Origin: Collinsella aerofaciens
GTDB lineage: Bacteria; Actinomycetota; Coriobacteriia; Coriobacteriales; Coriobacteriaceae
Direction of reading: 5' to 3'
Length of the DNA: 29,963 bases
Assembly (NCBI GenBank): GCA_030826265.1
Contig: JAPJOH010000028.1
Location: 1 to 29,963 of the forward strand
Below, in pieces: positions 7,038-13,853 of the stretch. How positions within the stretch are numbered: the stretch's first letter is position 1; every line of letters begins with the position of its first letter. The position numbers and the translations under genes were made by a program. The notes beneath the pieces are model-generated. The model saw only the letters and a program-made list of their open reading frames with translations. It had not been told where the DNA came from and ran no database searches.

Positions 7038-8339
7038 ATGGATCAGACGCAGACGAGCGACGACGTTCCCCTGCTCACGCACAGCACTCCCCAATCGGAG
7101 CAAACCACGCTCTTGACTCAGCAAAAACCTCTCGTGACCATCGTGCACGCCTCGGTCGGCTCGGGTCACAAGGCCGCCGCAAATGCGATTGCGCAAGCAT
7201 TCGACCTCATCCGCGGCACCAATGGCATCCCCGAGGATGTTGAGATTGAAGTGCTCGATATCCTTGATTTTGGACGTATTAAATTCGACGGCAATAAGAC
7301 CGCGGCTTCTTTTACGGGAGCCACGCGCCACATTTATGACCTGACCTGGCGATATACGCTTACGGGACATGTTCTCTGGGGCGGCGGCACAGCATGGTCA
7401 CGAATTATGTTCCCCGCCTTCAACGAATACGTCCGGACCCGCAGGCCCATAGCCGTGGTCGCAACACACATTACGGCGGCCAACGTCGCTGTGGGCGCCC
7501 GCGTCATCACGGGTATTGATTTTCCGGTCATCTGCGTGCCGACCGATTACGAAGTCGAAGGCTTTTGGCCCCACAAGGACACCGACCTATTCTGCGTAGC
7601 CAACGAGTTTATGGCCGAAACGCTGCGCCCGCGCAAGGTTCCCGAGTCAAAGATCCGCATAACGGGCATCCCCATCCGAGCCGGTTTCGATACCGATTAC
7701 AAACGTGAGGATGAGCTCAGCAAGTTCAATCTCCCCATAGACAAAACCGTCGTATTGGTGATGGCCGGCGCCAGTTTGCCTCAACCATACGTGCGTTTCC
7801 GTGCCGCGATGGACCACACGCTCCCCTTCTTACGCAGCTTTGAGGACATGCACTTTGTCTTTTTACCGGGCAAGGATAAGGAATACGCCGCCCGACTCAA
7901 GACGCTCTTCGACGCCATGAAGCTCGACAACGTCACGGTTCTGGACTACGTGGACGACATGGCGGCCCTCATGCACGGCTGCGACCTGGCAATCCTCAAA
8001 TCGGGCGGAATCACGGTCACCGAGTGCCTATGCGCACATCTGCCGATGATCCTGCTGGGCAAATCATACGGTCAGGAAAAGGCCAACACCACGATGCTTA
8101 CCGGCATGGGCGCCAGCATGCACGTCACCACCGCACGAGAACTCATCGTAACCCTTCGCCACTTGCACGACCATCCCGAATCACTCAAAGCCCTACTCAT
8201 CAACGGCGAAGTACTACGCCGGCCCCACGCAGCCGAAGACATAGCCATCGCAACCATGGAGCTAGTAGGCAAACCCCAAAAGCGCAAACGAGCCTTCTGC
8301 CGCTTCTACTGGGGCGGAAAACCCGCTCATATCCGCTAG
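7038..8339 (+). CDS. Processive diacylglycerol glycosyltransferase (MGDG synthase / UgtP type)
   Basis: This 433-aa GT-B enzyme probably adds one or more sugars to diacylglycerol at the inner membrane face, making glycolipids or lipoteichoic-acid anchors. After a Gln/Thr-rich N-terminal tail, the MGDG-synthase domain starts with TIVHASVGSGHKAAANAIAQ (about residues 34-53). The C-terminal glycosyltransferase-28 domain contains GKDKEY and the nucleotide-sugar motif LKSGGITVTECLC (about 325-338), followed by a region rich in basic residues at the end. AGGGGAG at 7025-7031 supports the ATG at 7038. It stands alone on the plus strand, divergent from trxB, and its 3' side runs into palindromic element A. 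The sugar donor (UDP-glucose or UDP-galactose) cannot be told from sequence alone. Confidence 0.9.
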   Translation: MDQTQTSDDVPLLTHSTPQSEQTTLLTQQKPLVTIVHASVGSGHKAAANAIAQAFDLIRGTNGIPEDVEIEVLDILDFGRIKFDGNKTAASFTGATRHIYDLTWRYTLTGHVLWGGGTAWSRIMFPAFNEYVRTRRPIAVVATHITAANVAVGARVITGIDFPVICVPTDYEVEGFWPHKDTDLFCVANEFMAETLRPRKVPESKIRITGIPIRAGFDTDYKREDELSKFNLPIDKTVVLVMAGASLPQPYVRFRAAMDHTLPFLRSFEDMHFVFLPGKDKEYAARLKTLFDAMKLDNVTVLDYVDDMAALMHGCDLAILKSGGITVTECLCAHLPMILLGKSYGQEKANTTMLTGMGASMHVTTARELIVTLRHLHDHPESLKALLINGEVLRRPHAAEDIAIATMELVGKPQKRKRAFCRFYWGGKPAHIR

Positions 8340-8352
8340 CATTGGACTGTCC

Positions 8353-8456
8353 GCTTACCTGTGGGAGGCCCCTATATATCATCCCATGCTCAAACATTCT
8401 CGCTGCGCTGCGAAACTGCGCGTGGGACGATATATAGGGGCCTCCCACAGGCAAGC
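8353..8456 (+). repeat. Palindromic element A (conserved core, private arms)
   Basis: Arms 8358-8380 and 8429-8451 are perfect 23-bp reverse complements; a further GCTT/AAGC pairing extends this outwards, and the stem continues inwards through 8389/8420 with one mismatch and a wobble. The core 8376-8433 is homologous to the reverse complement of the core of element B (8637-8703), while the outer arms are unrelated to those of B. It lies just 3' of the glycosyltransferase and has no T-tract after it. The strand is assigned by core orientation relative to the upstream gene. Confidence 0.85.
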
Positions 8457-8532
8457 TGCGTTTACGTACTAGCAGCTTTACCAGATTCCCCTCCACTAGA
8501 ACCTGCAAAGGCGAAATCAGAAAACATAAATA

Positions 8533-8605
8533 TAGTAAGCCGATGCGAGAAAGGAGGTGTCCCCTTATCGCATCGGCTTACTAGAAAGAAAGGCTTTTAT
8601 TTTTC
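8533..8605. terminator. Hairpin with a Shine-Dalgarno-like loop, possible bidirectional terminator
   Basis: TAGTAAGCCGATGCGA (8533-8548) pairs perfectly with 8568-8583. The 19-base loop contains AGAAAGGAGGTG, a 12-base complement of the usual 3' end of 16S rRNA, yet no start codon follows. The plus strand continues with CTTTTATTTTT (8594-8604), and the minus strand is also U-rich beyond the stem, so it may terminate both convergent transcripts. It may also be part of a small RNA. Confidence 0.5.
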
Positions 8606-8615
8606 AAGCGAGTAA

Positions 8616-8724
8616 CCTCCCGCCCGCCTATCACACATATCGTTACACGCGCACTTTCGCAGCGAGCGCAGCGAAGCGCTAATGTTTGCGCGTGGAACGA
8701 TATGTGTGAGAGGCGGGCGGGAGG
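8616..8724 (-). repeat. Palindromic element B (conserved core, private arms)
   Basis: The stem runs 8616-8629 with 8711-8724 (14 bp), one mismatch, 8631-8644 with 8696-8709 (14 bp), one mismatch, then 8646-8653 with 8687-8694 (8 bp), giving 36 pairs in 38 positions. The core 8637-8703 matches element A in inverted orientation, with nine extra bases in the apical GCGAGCGCAGCG part. It begins 12 bases after the dut stop codon, so each element has the same orientation relative to the gene it follows. The rest of 8340-8736 outside A, B and the central hairpin shows no gene. Confidence 0.85.
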
Positions 8725-8736
8725 GATACGAGCGCC

Positions 8737-9180
8737 CTAGGCGACGCCGCTGGAGCCGAAGCCTCCGTTGCCTCGGTCGGTTTCGTCTAGTTCTTCTACT
8801 TCTATGAGGTTGACCGTGGGAACTTCTTGGATGACGAGTTGGGCTATGCGGTCGCCTTTGTTGATTTGGATGTTGTTGGAGGGATCCAGGTTGATGAGGA
8901 TAACCTTGAGTTCTCCTCGGTAGTGGGCGTCGATGAGGCCCGGCGTATTGACTATAGACAGGCCCTGCTTAATGGCCAAGCCGCTGCGGGGCTGGACGAA
9001 GCCGGCGTAGCCATCGGGCAGGGCGATGGCCAGCCCAGTAGAGACCAGACGGCGTTCGAAGGGCTTCAGAACGCAGTCCTCGTTGGAGCGCAGATCCAAG
9101 CCGGCATCGGTGGGATGGGCGTATTTGGGAAGCTCGACGGTGGGGTCGAGACGCTTTATGTTGACGGTAATGTTGGACAT
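8737..9180 (-). CDS. dut: dUTP diphosphatase
   Basis: This homotrimeric enzyme hydrolyses dUTP to dUMP and pyrophosphate, keeping uracil out of DNA and feeding thymidylate synthesis. All five dUTPase motifs are present in the 147-aa protein: DAGLDL, PRSGLAIK, GLIDAHYRGELK, GDRIAQLVI and the C-terminal RGNGGFGSSG, which closes over the active site. The start lies four bases after the nrdR stop codon, with AAGGTGA as ribosome-binding site inside the end of nrdR, so the two are translationally linked. Palindromic element B begins 12 bases beyond its stop codon. Confidence 0.96.
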   Translation of the reverse strand: MSNITVNIKRLDPTVELPKYAHPTDAGLDLRSNEDCVLKPFERRLVSTGLAIALPDGYAGFVQPRSGLAIKQGLSIVNTPGLIDAHYRGELKVILINLDPSNNIQINKGDRIAQLVIQEVPTVNLIEVEELDETDRGNGGFGSSGVA

Positions 9181-9184
9181 GGAA

Positions 9185-9628
9185 TCACCTTAGCTTGTCG
9201 AGCTCTTGCAGAAACTCATCGACGTCTTTGAAATCGCGGTAGACCGAGGCAAAACGGATGTACGCCACCTTGTCGATCTTTGCCAAGCGCTTGAGCACCA
9301 TGTCACCCAACTCATGCGACGTGACGGCCGTCAGCGTGCGAGAGCGCAGCTCGACCTCGATGTCGTCGATAATCTCATTGAGCTTCTTAGTGTCGATATC
9401 GCGCTTGATGGTGGCGCGCATTAAGCCGACGAGCAGCTTATTGCGATCGAACCGCTGCTTGGTTCCGTCTGACTTAATGACCTCGATTGGGTCTTCGCAT
9501 CGCTCAAACGTTGTAAAGCGATAGTTACACGAGCAACATTCGCGACGGCGCTTAATGGTGTTATTTGACTCCTGCATACGGGAATCAACGACGCGGGTAT
9601 GTGCCTTGCCACATTTGGGACAGCGCAT
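9185..9628 (-). CDS. nrdR: Transcriptional repressor NrdR
   Basis: NrdR senses ATP and dATP and represses ribonucleotide reductase genes. The 147-aa protein has the N-terminal zinc ribbon (Cys3, Cys6, Cys31, Cys34, in CPKCGK and ECCSCNYRFTTFE) and the ATP-cone domain (about residues 49-139, starting IEVIKSDGTKQRFDRNKLL). The length matches the family. The ATG at 9628 has AGGAGG upstream, but start codon and part of the ribosome-binding site lie in a 12-bp inverted repeat (see 9623-9666). It is followed by dut and preceded by the LysM gene, 51 bases away, with no terminator seen between, so LexA control could extend into it. No nrd operon is present in the window. Confidence 0.96.
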   Translation of the reverse strand: MRCPKCGKAHTRVVDSRMQESNNTIKRRRECCSCNYRFTTFERCEDPIEVIKSDGTKQRFDRNKLLVGLMRATIKRDIDTKKLNEIIDDIEVELRSRTLTAVTSHELGDMVLKRLAKIDKVAYIRFASVYRDFKDVDEFLQELDKLR

Positions 9629-9666
9629 GGTACCTCCTCTTAAACGATAACAAGGGTACCATGCGC
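9623..9666 (-). promoter_or_regulatory. 12-bp inverted repeat enclosing the nrdR translation start
   Basis: GCGCATGGTACC (9623-9634) and GGTACCATGCGC (9655-9666) are perfect reverse complements 20 bases apart. In the minus-strand mRNA the hairpin would place the nrdR AUG and the last two G of its ribosome-binding site inside the stem, with AAGAGGA in the loop. It could be a translational switch, or a DNA operator. Confidence 0.65.
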
Positions 9667-9679
9667 AGCGCGATAATGA

Positions 9680-10132
9680 TTACGAACGAGCAGGAACCTT
9701 AAGATGCGCACCGGCGGCGAGCGAACCATGCTCCAGATGATTGACGTTACGGATCATGTCGGAAGTCTCTTGCGTGGAAAGGCCATCGATTGGATATTCC
9801 TCGGCAAGCGACCAAAGAGAATCACCAGGCTGAACGCGAATAGTCTCGTAGGTAACGTTGGAAACGGACTCGGCATACGCGGCGTGACGAGCGCTAAAGA
9901 CCGACGTAGCGAGGACAAAGAAGAGCGTAAGCGCAACGGCAACGGCGACAATCGTCGGAACCTTCAGGGCAACGCGGGCCGGCGCAACTACAGCCTGCTG
10001 ATTACGAGCAGGCTTTACGGTCAAAGGCTGAAAGCCGGAGCGGCCACCCTGAACAACCGTAAAAGTGGGTTCTGCAGGCGTCTCGAGTTTAAGGGCAAGG
10101 TTTCCCTGGACCATATTCGTTGCGTTCATCAT
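9680..10132 (-). CDS. Single-pass membrane LysM protein, YneA-like candidate SOS division inhibitor
   Basis: The 150-aa protein has a cytoplasmic N-terminal region of about 55 residues, one transmembrane helix (about 57-80) and a C-terminal LysM domain (about 96-148, starting IRVQPGDSLWSLAEEY) that would bind peptidoglycan outside the membrane. The same plan, a membrane helix plus LysM next to and divergent from lexA, defines the Bacillus SOS division inhibitor YneA; the N-terminal tail is longer here. Its promoter has a LexA box filling the spacer between the -35 and -10 boxes. AGGAG supports the first of two adjacent ATG codons at 10132. The assignment to division inhibition rests on architecture and context, not on sequence identity. 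Confidence 0.8.
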   Translation of the reverse strand: MMNATNMVQGNLALKLETPAEPTFTVVQGGRSGFQPLTVKPARNQQAVVAPARVALKVPTIVAVAVALTLFFVLATSVFSARHAAYAESVSNVTYETIRVQPGDSLWSLAEEYPIDGLSTQETSDMIRNVNHLEHGSLAAGAHLKVPARS

Positions 10133-10199
10133 GTTCTCCTCTCGCGTGTTTTGCTGAGAACAGTTTTATCAAGCCGCGCGGACAAAAATGTCTAGCGCG

Positions 10200-10213
10200 A
10201 GAACGAATGTTCG
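10200..10213. promoter_or_regulatory. LexA box 1
   Basis: AGAACGAATGTTCG differs from CGAAC-N4-GTTCG at one base. It lies just downstream of the -10 box of the LysM gene. Confidence 0.7.
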
Positions 10214-10219
10214 GTTATT

Positions 10220-10247
10220 ATTATCTTCGAACAGTTGTTCCTGTCAA
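10220..10247 (-). promoter_or_regulatory. Promoter of the LysM gene
   Basis: On the minus strand TTGACA (10242-10247) and GATAAT (10220-10225) are separated by 16 bases. LexA box 2 occupies most of that spacer, so LexA binding would exclude RNA polymerase. Confidence 0.75.
10228..10241. promoter_or_regulatory. LexA box 2
   Basis: CGAACAGTTGTTCC matches CGAAC-N4-GTTCG except for the last base. It is centred 28 bp from boxes 1 and 3. Confidence 0.8.
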
Positions 10248-10255
10248 GCAAAATT

Positions 10256-10269
10256 CGAACATTTGTTTG
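10256..10269. promoter_or_regulatory. LexA box 3, close to the lexA start
   Basis: CGAACATTTGTTTG matches the box at all but one consensus position and lies 23 bases upstream of the lexA start codon, fitting autorepression. Confidence 0.75.
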
Positions 10270-10292
10270 ACATGGGTAGAGAGGATGCCCTG

Positions 10293-10937
10293 ATGGCTCG
10301 CAAAATTACCAAGCGTCAGCAGCAAATTTACGACTTCATCAAGGAATATCAGCAGGAGAAAGGTTATCCGCCCAGCGTGCGCGAGATGGCTTCTGCCGTG
10401 GGCCTTTCCTCCCCCAGCACCGTGCACGCCCATCTATCTGCCCTGGAGGCGCGCGGGCTACTCAAGCGCGATGCCACCAAACCGCGCGCCCTGGAACTCT
10501 TTAACGAGGACGGTTCCTCTGTCTCAATTTCTAAATCTGACGAACCCACCGCACCTCGCGGAACGGTCTCGCTACCGCTCGTTGGTCGCGCCGCGGCTGG
10601 GATTCCCATTCTGGCCGAGCAGAATATAGAAGACACTTTTACTATCCCGACCGAAATCGCCACTGATCAGGGTTCCTTTATCCTTGAGGTGCATGGGAGC
10701 TCAATGATCAATGTCGGCATCTTCAATGGCGATTACATCATCGTCCGTGAACAAAAGAGTGCCATGAACGGCGAAATTGTCGTGGCCATGATTGATGGTT
10801 CAGCGACCGTCAAGACATTCTACAAGGAGCAGGGACGCGTACGCCTGCAGCCAGAGAATGACACCATGGAGCCTATCTATGCAACGAATCCCGTTATCTT
10901 GGGCAAAGTCGTCGGCTTGATGCGCCGGTTCTCGTAA
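10293..10937 (+). CDS. lexA: LexA repressor
   Basis: LexA represses the SOS regulon and cleaves itself when RecA filaments form on damaged DNA. The 214-aa protein has an N-terminal winged helix (about 1-65, including GYPPSVREMASAVGLSSPSTVHAHL) and a C-terminal S24 peptidase domain. The scissile Ala102-Gly103 lies in GRAAAGIP, the catalytic Ser137 in HGSSMIN and the catalytic Lys174 in ATVKTF. I chose ATG 10293 because AGAGGA lies at the right distance; ATG 10272 and 10188 would overlap LexA boxes and lack ribosome-binding sites. Its stop codon overlaps the start of the next gene by one base (TAATG). Confidence 0.97.
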   Translation: MARKITKRQQQIYDFIKEYQQEKGYPPSVREMASAVGLSSPSTVHAHLSALEARGLLKRDATKPRALELFNEDGSSVSISKSDEPTAPRGTVSLPLVGRAAAGIPILAEQNIEDTFTIPTEIATDQGSFILEVHGSSMINVGIFNGDYIIVREQKSAMNGEIVVAMIDGSATVKTFYKEQGRVRLQPENDTMEPIYATNPVILGKVVGLMRRFS

Positions 10938-11641
10938 TGCAAAAACGCATCACCATCTTTGATACCGTCCGCGGGTTTACGATGATTTCAATGGCAGGTT
11001 TTCACGCTTGCTACGATCTCGCCTACCTGTACGACTGGGATATGCCCTGGTTTACCCAGACCGTCTTTCAAGACATCTGGCGCGCCAGCATCAGCTGGGT
11101 ATTTTTGTTTATCGCGGGTTGGATGTGCACGCTCTCACGCAACAATGCCAAACGAGCGGCCAAGTACGCTGCCGCAGCTTTGGTCGTCTGGATCGCAACA
11201 ACGCTCGTATCGGTCGACGACTCAGTGAACTTTGGCATCATTTATTGCATGGCGGCGTGTACCGCTGTGACAGCCGTAGCACGACCGATGCTTAAGAAAG
11301 TGCCCAGCACGTGGGGCATTGCGATATGCCTCGCTCTCTTCGCGGCGACATGGGGCATCCCGAAATCGACCTATTCATTCCCCTATTTGGCGTGGCTAGG
11401 ATTTCCCGGCCCCCGGTTTGTTTCAGGCGACTATTATCCAATCATCCCGTTCATATTCATGTATCTCACAGGATACTTTGCTGCGCGCACCGCTCAAAGA
11501 TGCGAACATCCTGCCCCAAGCTGGGCCTACGCCAACTCCCTGCCGGCGCTCGCCAGCCTTGGACGTTATGCACTACCCTTTTATCTGCTGCATCAGCCCA
11601 TTATACTGGGCATTTTGGAGCTCGCCTACTCGGTGCGATAA
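10937..11641 (+). CDS. DUF1624 (heparan-alpha-glucosaminide N-acetyltransferase-like) membrane protein
   Basis: This 234-aa polytopic membrane protein belongs to the DUF1624 acyltransferase family, recognisable from the N-terminus (RITIFDTVRGFTMISMAGFHACYDL) and the LFIAGWMCTLSRNN segment. About seven hydrophobic helices are visible, and LPFYLLHQPIILGILEL near the end is typical of acyltransferase-type membrane proteins. Bacterial relatives are thought to move acyl groups onto extracytoplasmic sugars, but the substrate here is unknown. The ATG overlaps the lexA stop by one base, implying translation coupled to lexA and therefore expression in the SOS response. Its last 16 bases overlap the 3' end of the convergent hflX gene. 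Confidence 0.8.
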   Translation: MQKRITIFDTVRGFTMISMAGFHACYDLAYLYDWDMPWFTQTVFQDIWRASISWVFLFIAGWMCTLSRNNAKRAAKYAAAALVVWIATTLVSVDDSVNFGIIYCMAACTAVTAVARPMLKKVPSTWGIAICLALFAATWGIPKSTYSFPYLAWLGFPGPRFVSGDYYPIIPFIFMYLTGYFAARTAQRCEHPAPSWAYANSLPALASLGRYALPFYLLHQPIILGILELAYSVR

Positions 11642-12915
11642 CGCTCGAGCCGCGGTACGACACGAGCCGGCAGTTTCGCCACAATACGAACGCCATCCTC
11701 AAGATATTCCTCATGCAAAAGGGTCCCCTGCTCATGCACGAGTGTAATGAGCGCACCTTCACGATATGGAATGTCGGCTGAAAGCAGTACATCGGTGGCA
11801 GCTGCCTCGCGAGCAATGCGATCGACGAGATCGTCGAGCCCCTCGCCCGTTTGGGCCGAGAACAGAACGGCTTCCGGAAAACGACGACGGAAACTTAATC
11901 GATCAACGCTATCGAGAAGATCGATTTTATTGAATACGGTCAGCGTTAGGCGCTCTCCGGCGCCGATCTCATCAAGCACGCGGTCGACAGCCTCCAGCTG
12001 TCGCTCATAGTCCTCGTCAGACGCATCTACGACTTTGAGAATTAGATCGGCACCCAACACCTCGGACAGCGTCGATTTAAAGGCATCGACAAGACCATGC
12101 GGCAGCTTTTGAATAAAGCCGACGGTATCGGTAATCGTCATTCCGCGACCGCCGGGCAGGCGATACGAACGCGTCGTCGGGTCGAGCGTAGCAAACAGCT
12201 TGTCCTGCGAAAGTACCGTAGAGCCTGTCAGGCGATTGAGCAACGTCGATTTACCGGCATTGGTATAACCGGCTAACGCGACGCGAAACGCCGGTGACTC
12301 AATACGACTCTTGGATTGAACATCACGACGCTGTTCAACCTGCTTGATCTCACGACGAAGCGCAGCGATCTTAATACGAATGAGGCGACGGTCGACCTCG
12401 AGCTGACTTTCGCCCTGACCAAAGCGTGAGCCGATGCCGCCGCGCGTCTGTTCCTTGGCGAGATGGCTCCACATGCCGCGCAGACGAGGCAACAGATATT
12501 GAAGCTGCGCCAGCTGTACCTGTAGGCGTCCCTCACGCGTCTGAGCATGCAGGCCAAAGATATCCAAGATCAGTGCCGTACGATCGATAATCTTTACCGG
12601 CTCGCCCACGGCTTTCTCCAAATAGGATTGCTGCGAGGGCGTCAGGTCGTCGTCAAAAATAACGACATCGGCATCCATGCGATGTACCAGACCGCACAGC
12701 TCCTCTACCTTACCGGAACCGATAAATGATTTGGGATACGGCTTTACCAAACGCTGAGACAAGCGAGCCACGCACTGGGCACCAGCCGTGTGGGCAAGGC
12801 GCTCCAGCTCATCGAGCGATCGATCGAGTGGCCATGCATTGTCGCGCCACTCAACACCAACCAAAATGGCACGCTCGGGCTCGGGTGCCGTGGGAACAAG
12901 GGGGAAACGAGCCAT
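11626..12915 (-). CDS. hflX: GTPase HflX
   Basis: HflX is a ribosome-associated GTPase that splits stalled or heat-damaged 70S ribosomes. The 429-aa protein has the N-terminal HflX domain with FIGSGKVEEL, a coiled linker (about 165-205), and a GTPase domain with P-loop GYTNAGKST (about 216-224), DTVGF (G3), NKIDLL (G4) and SAQTGEGLDDL (G5). A C-terminal domain follows. The ATG overlaps the miaA stop codon by one base (TAATG), as in the miaA-hflX arrangement of other bacteria, where hfq is often between them; no hfq is seen. The 3' end overlaps the convergent DUF1624 gene by 16 bases with no terminator in between. Confidence 0.95.
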   Translation of the reverse strand: MARFPLVPTAPEPERAILVGVEWRDNAWPLDRSLDELERLAHTAGAQCVARLSQRLVKPYPKSFIGSGKVEELCGLVHRMDADVVIFDDDLTPSQQSYLEKAVGEPVKIIDRTALILDIFGLHAQTREGRLQVQLAQLQYLLPRLRGMWSHLAKEQTRGGIGSRFGQGESQLEVDRRLIRIKIAALRREIKQVEQRRDVQSKSRIESPAFRVALAGYTNAGKSTLLNRLTGSTVLSQDKLFATLDPTTRSYRLPGGRGMTITDTVGFIQKLPHGLVDAFKSTLSEVLGADLILKVVDASDEDYERQLEAVDRVLDEIGAGERLTLTVFNKIDLLDSVDRLSFRRRFPEAVLFSAQTGEGLDDLVDRIAREAAATDVLLSADIPYREGALITLVHEQGTLLHEEYLEDGVRIVAKLPARVVPRLERYRTE

Positions 12916-13853
12916 TAGGCAGCCTCACTACGATGCAGGATATCAGCAACGACCTCATCGATCGTACATTCATCCATATCATACCACGCGATACGGTCAT
13001 CGCGCTTAAACCACGAAAGCTGACGTTTGGCATAGCGACGCGAACGCATCTTAATGAGTTCGCGAGCCTCATCCATGCTCGTCACGCCATTGAAAGCATC
13101 GATGATCTCTTTATAGCCAATTGCCTGCATCGAAGTCAGGGCATCTCCCAGCCCCTGGTCCATAAGACCGCGAACCTCATCAACAAGACCCTGCTCAAAC
13201 ATCACATCGACACGTAGGTTAATGCGTTCATAGAGCACCTCGCGATTTCGCGTCAGGCCAAACCATAACGCATGATAATGCTCGCGCGGAACACTAAACT
13301 GCGACTTTTGTTGCGCATAGGAAACGCCATCATCGTGCATTTCGAGCGCGCGAATCACACGCCGCACGTTATGCGGATGAATAACAGCAGCTGATTCTGG
13401 ATCGCGCTCGGCAAGCAGGGCATGCAGTTCTTCCTCGCCAATACGCTCGGCAAGCTCCTGATACCCCGCGCGACGATCGTCCTCAAGCTCGCCCGAGGGA
13501 AAATCCATCTCATCCAGGGCGGCCTTGAGATACAAGCCTGTGCCCCCGCAAAAAACCGGCAGGCAACCCGAACCAAGGAGACGTTCAACATGCGCGCGAG
13601 CGTCAGCCTGATAAAGCGCAGCAGAATATGCCACACCCGGCTCTACAATGTCGACGAGACGCAGCGGCACCGTACACTCATCGGGCGCCATCTTTGCGGT
13701 ACCGATGTCCATGCCGCGATAGATTTGCATCGCATCGCACGACAGCACTTCGGACGAAAGACGAGCTGCCAAACGGTCGGCAACATCACTCTTACCAACC
13801 GCCGTCGGACCGACGATCGCAACGGCGGAAAGTCCTGCCCTGGGAGAAACCAT
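12915..13853 (-). CDS. miaA: tRNA dimethylallyltransferase
   Basis: MiaA transfers a dimethylallyl group from DMAPP to A37 of tRNAs that read codons starting with U, giving i6A. The 312-aa protein has the P-loop GPTAVGKSDVADRLA (about 15-29), SCDAMQIYRGMDIGTAK, the FCGGTGLYLKAA motif and a C-terminal region with RRYAKRQLSWFKRD, all typical. It follows miaB with a one-base TAATG overlap and precedes hflX with the same arrangement, so the three are made as a coupled unit. MiaB, the next enzyme on the same base, is encoded directly upstream. Confidence 0.96.
   Translation of the reverse strand: MVSPRAGLSAVAIVGPTAVGKSDVADRLAARLSSEVLSCDAMQIYRGMDIGTAKMAPDECTVPLRLVDIVEPGVAYSAALYQADARAHVERLLGSGCLPVFCGGTGLYLKAALDEMDFPSGELEDDRRAGYQELAERIGEEELHALLAERDPESAAVIHPHNVRRVIRALEMHDDGVSYAQQKSQFSVPREHYHALWFGLTRNREVLYERINLRVDVMFEQGLVDEVRGLMDQGLGDALTSMQAIGYKEIIDAFNGVTSMDEARELIKMRSRRYAKRQLSWFKRDDRIAWYDMDECTIDEVVADILHRSEAA

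Noticed and set aside
8361..8615. Small plus-strand frame (84 aa) and a matching minus-strand frame with a similar GGPYISSHAQ...IYRGLPQ peptide
   Set aside because: Both come from reading palindromic element A on each strand; there is no ribosome-binding site or homology.
8353..8724. CRISPR array or integron attC site as explanation of the palindromic elements
   Set aside because: There are only two copies, inverted rather than direct, with no spacer regularity. attC sites have conserved ends and variable centres, the opposite of what is seen, and no integrase or cas gene is present.
10188..10292. N-terminal extension of LexA
   Set aside because: It would cross all three LexA boxes and has no ribosome-binding site; the family N-terminus fits the ATG at 10293.
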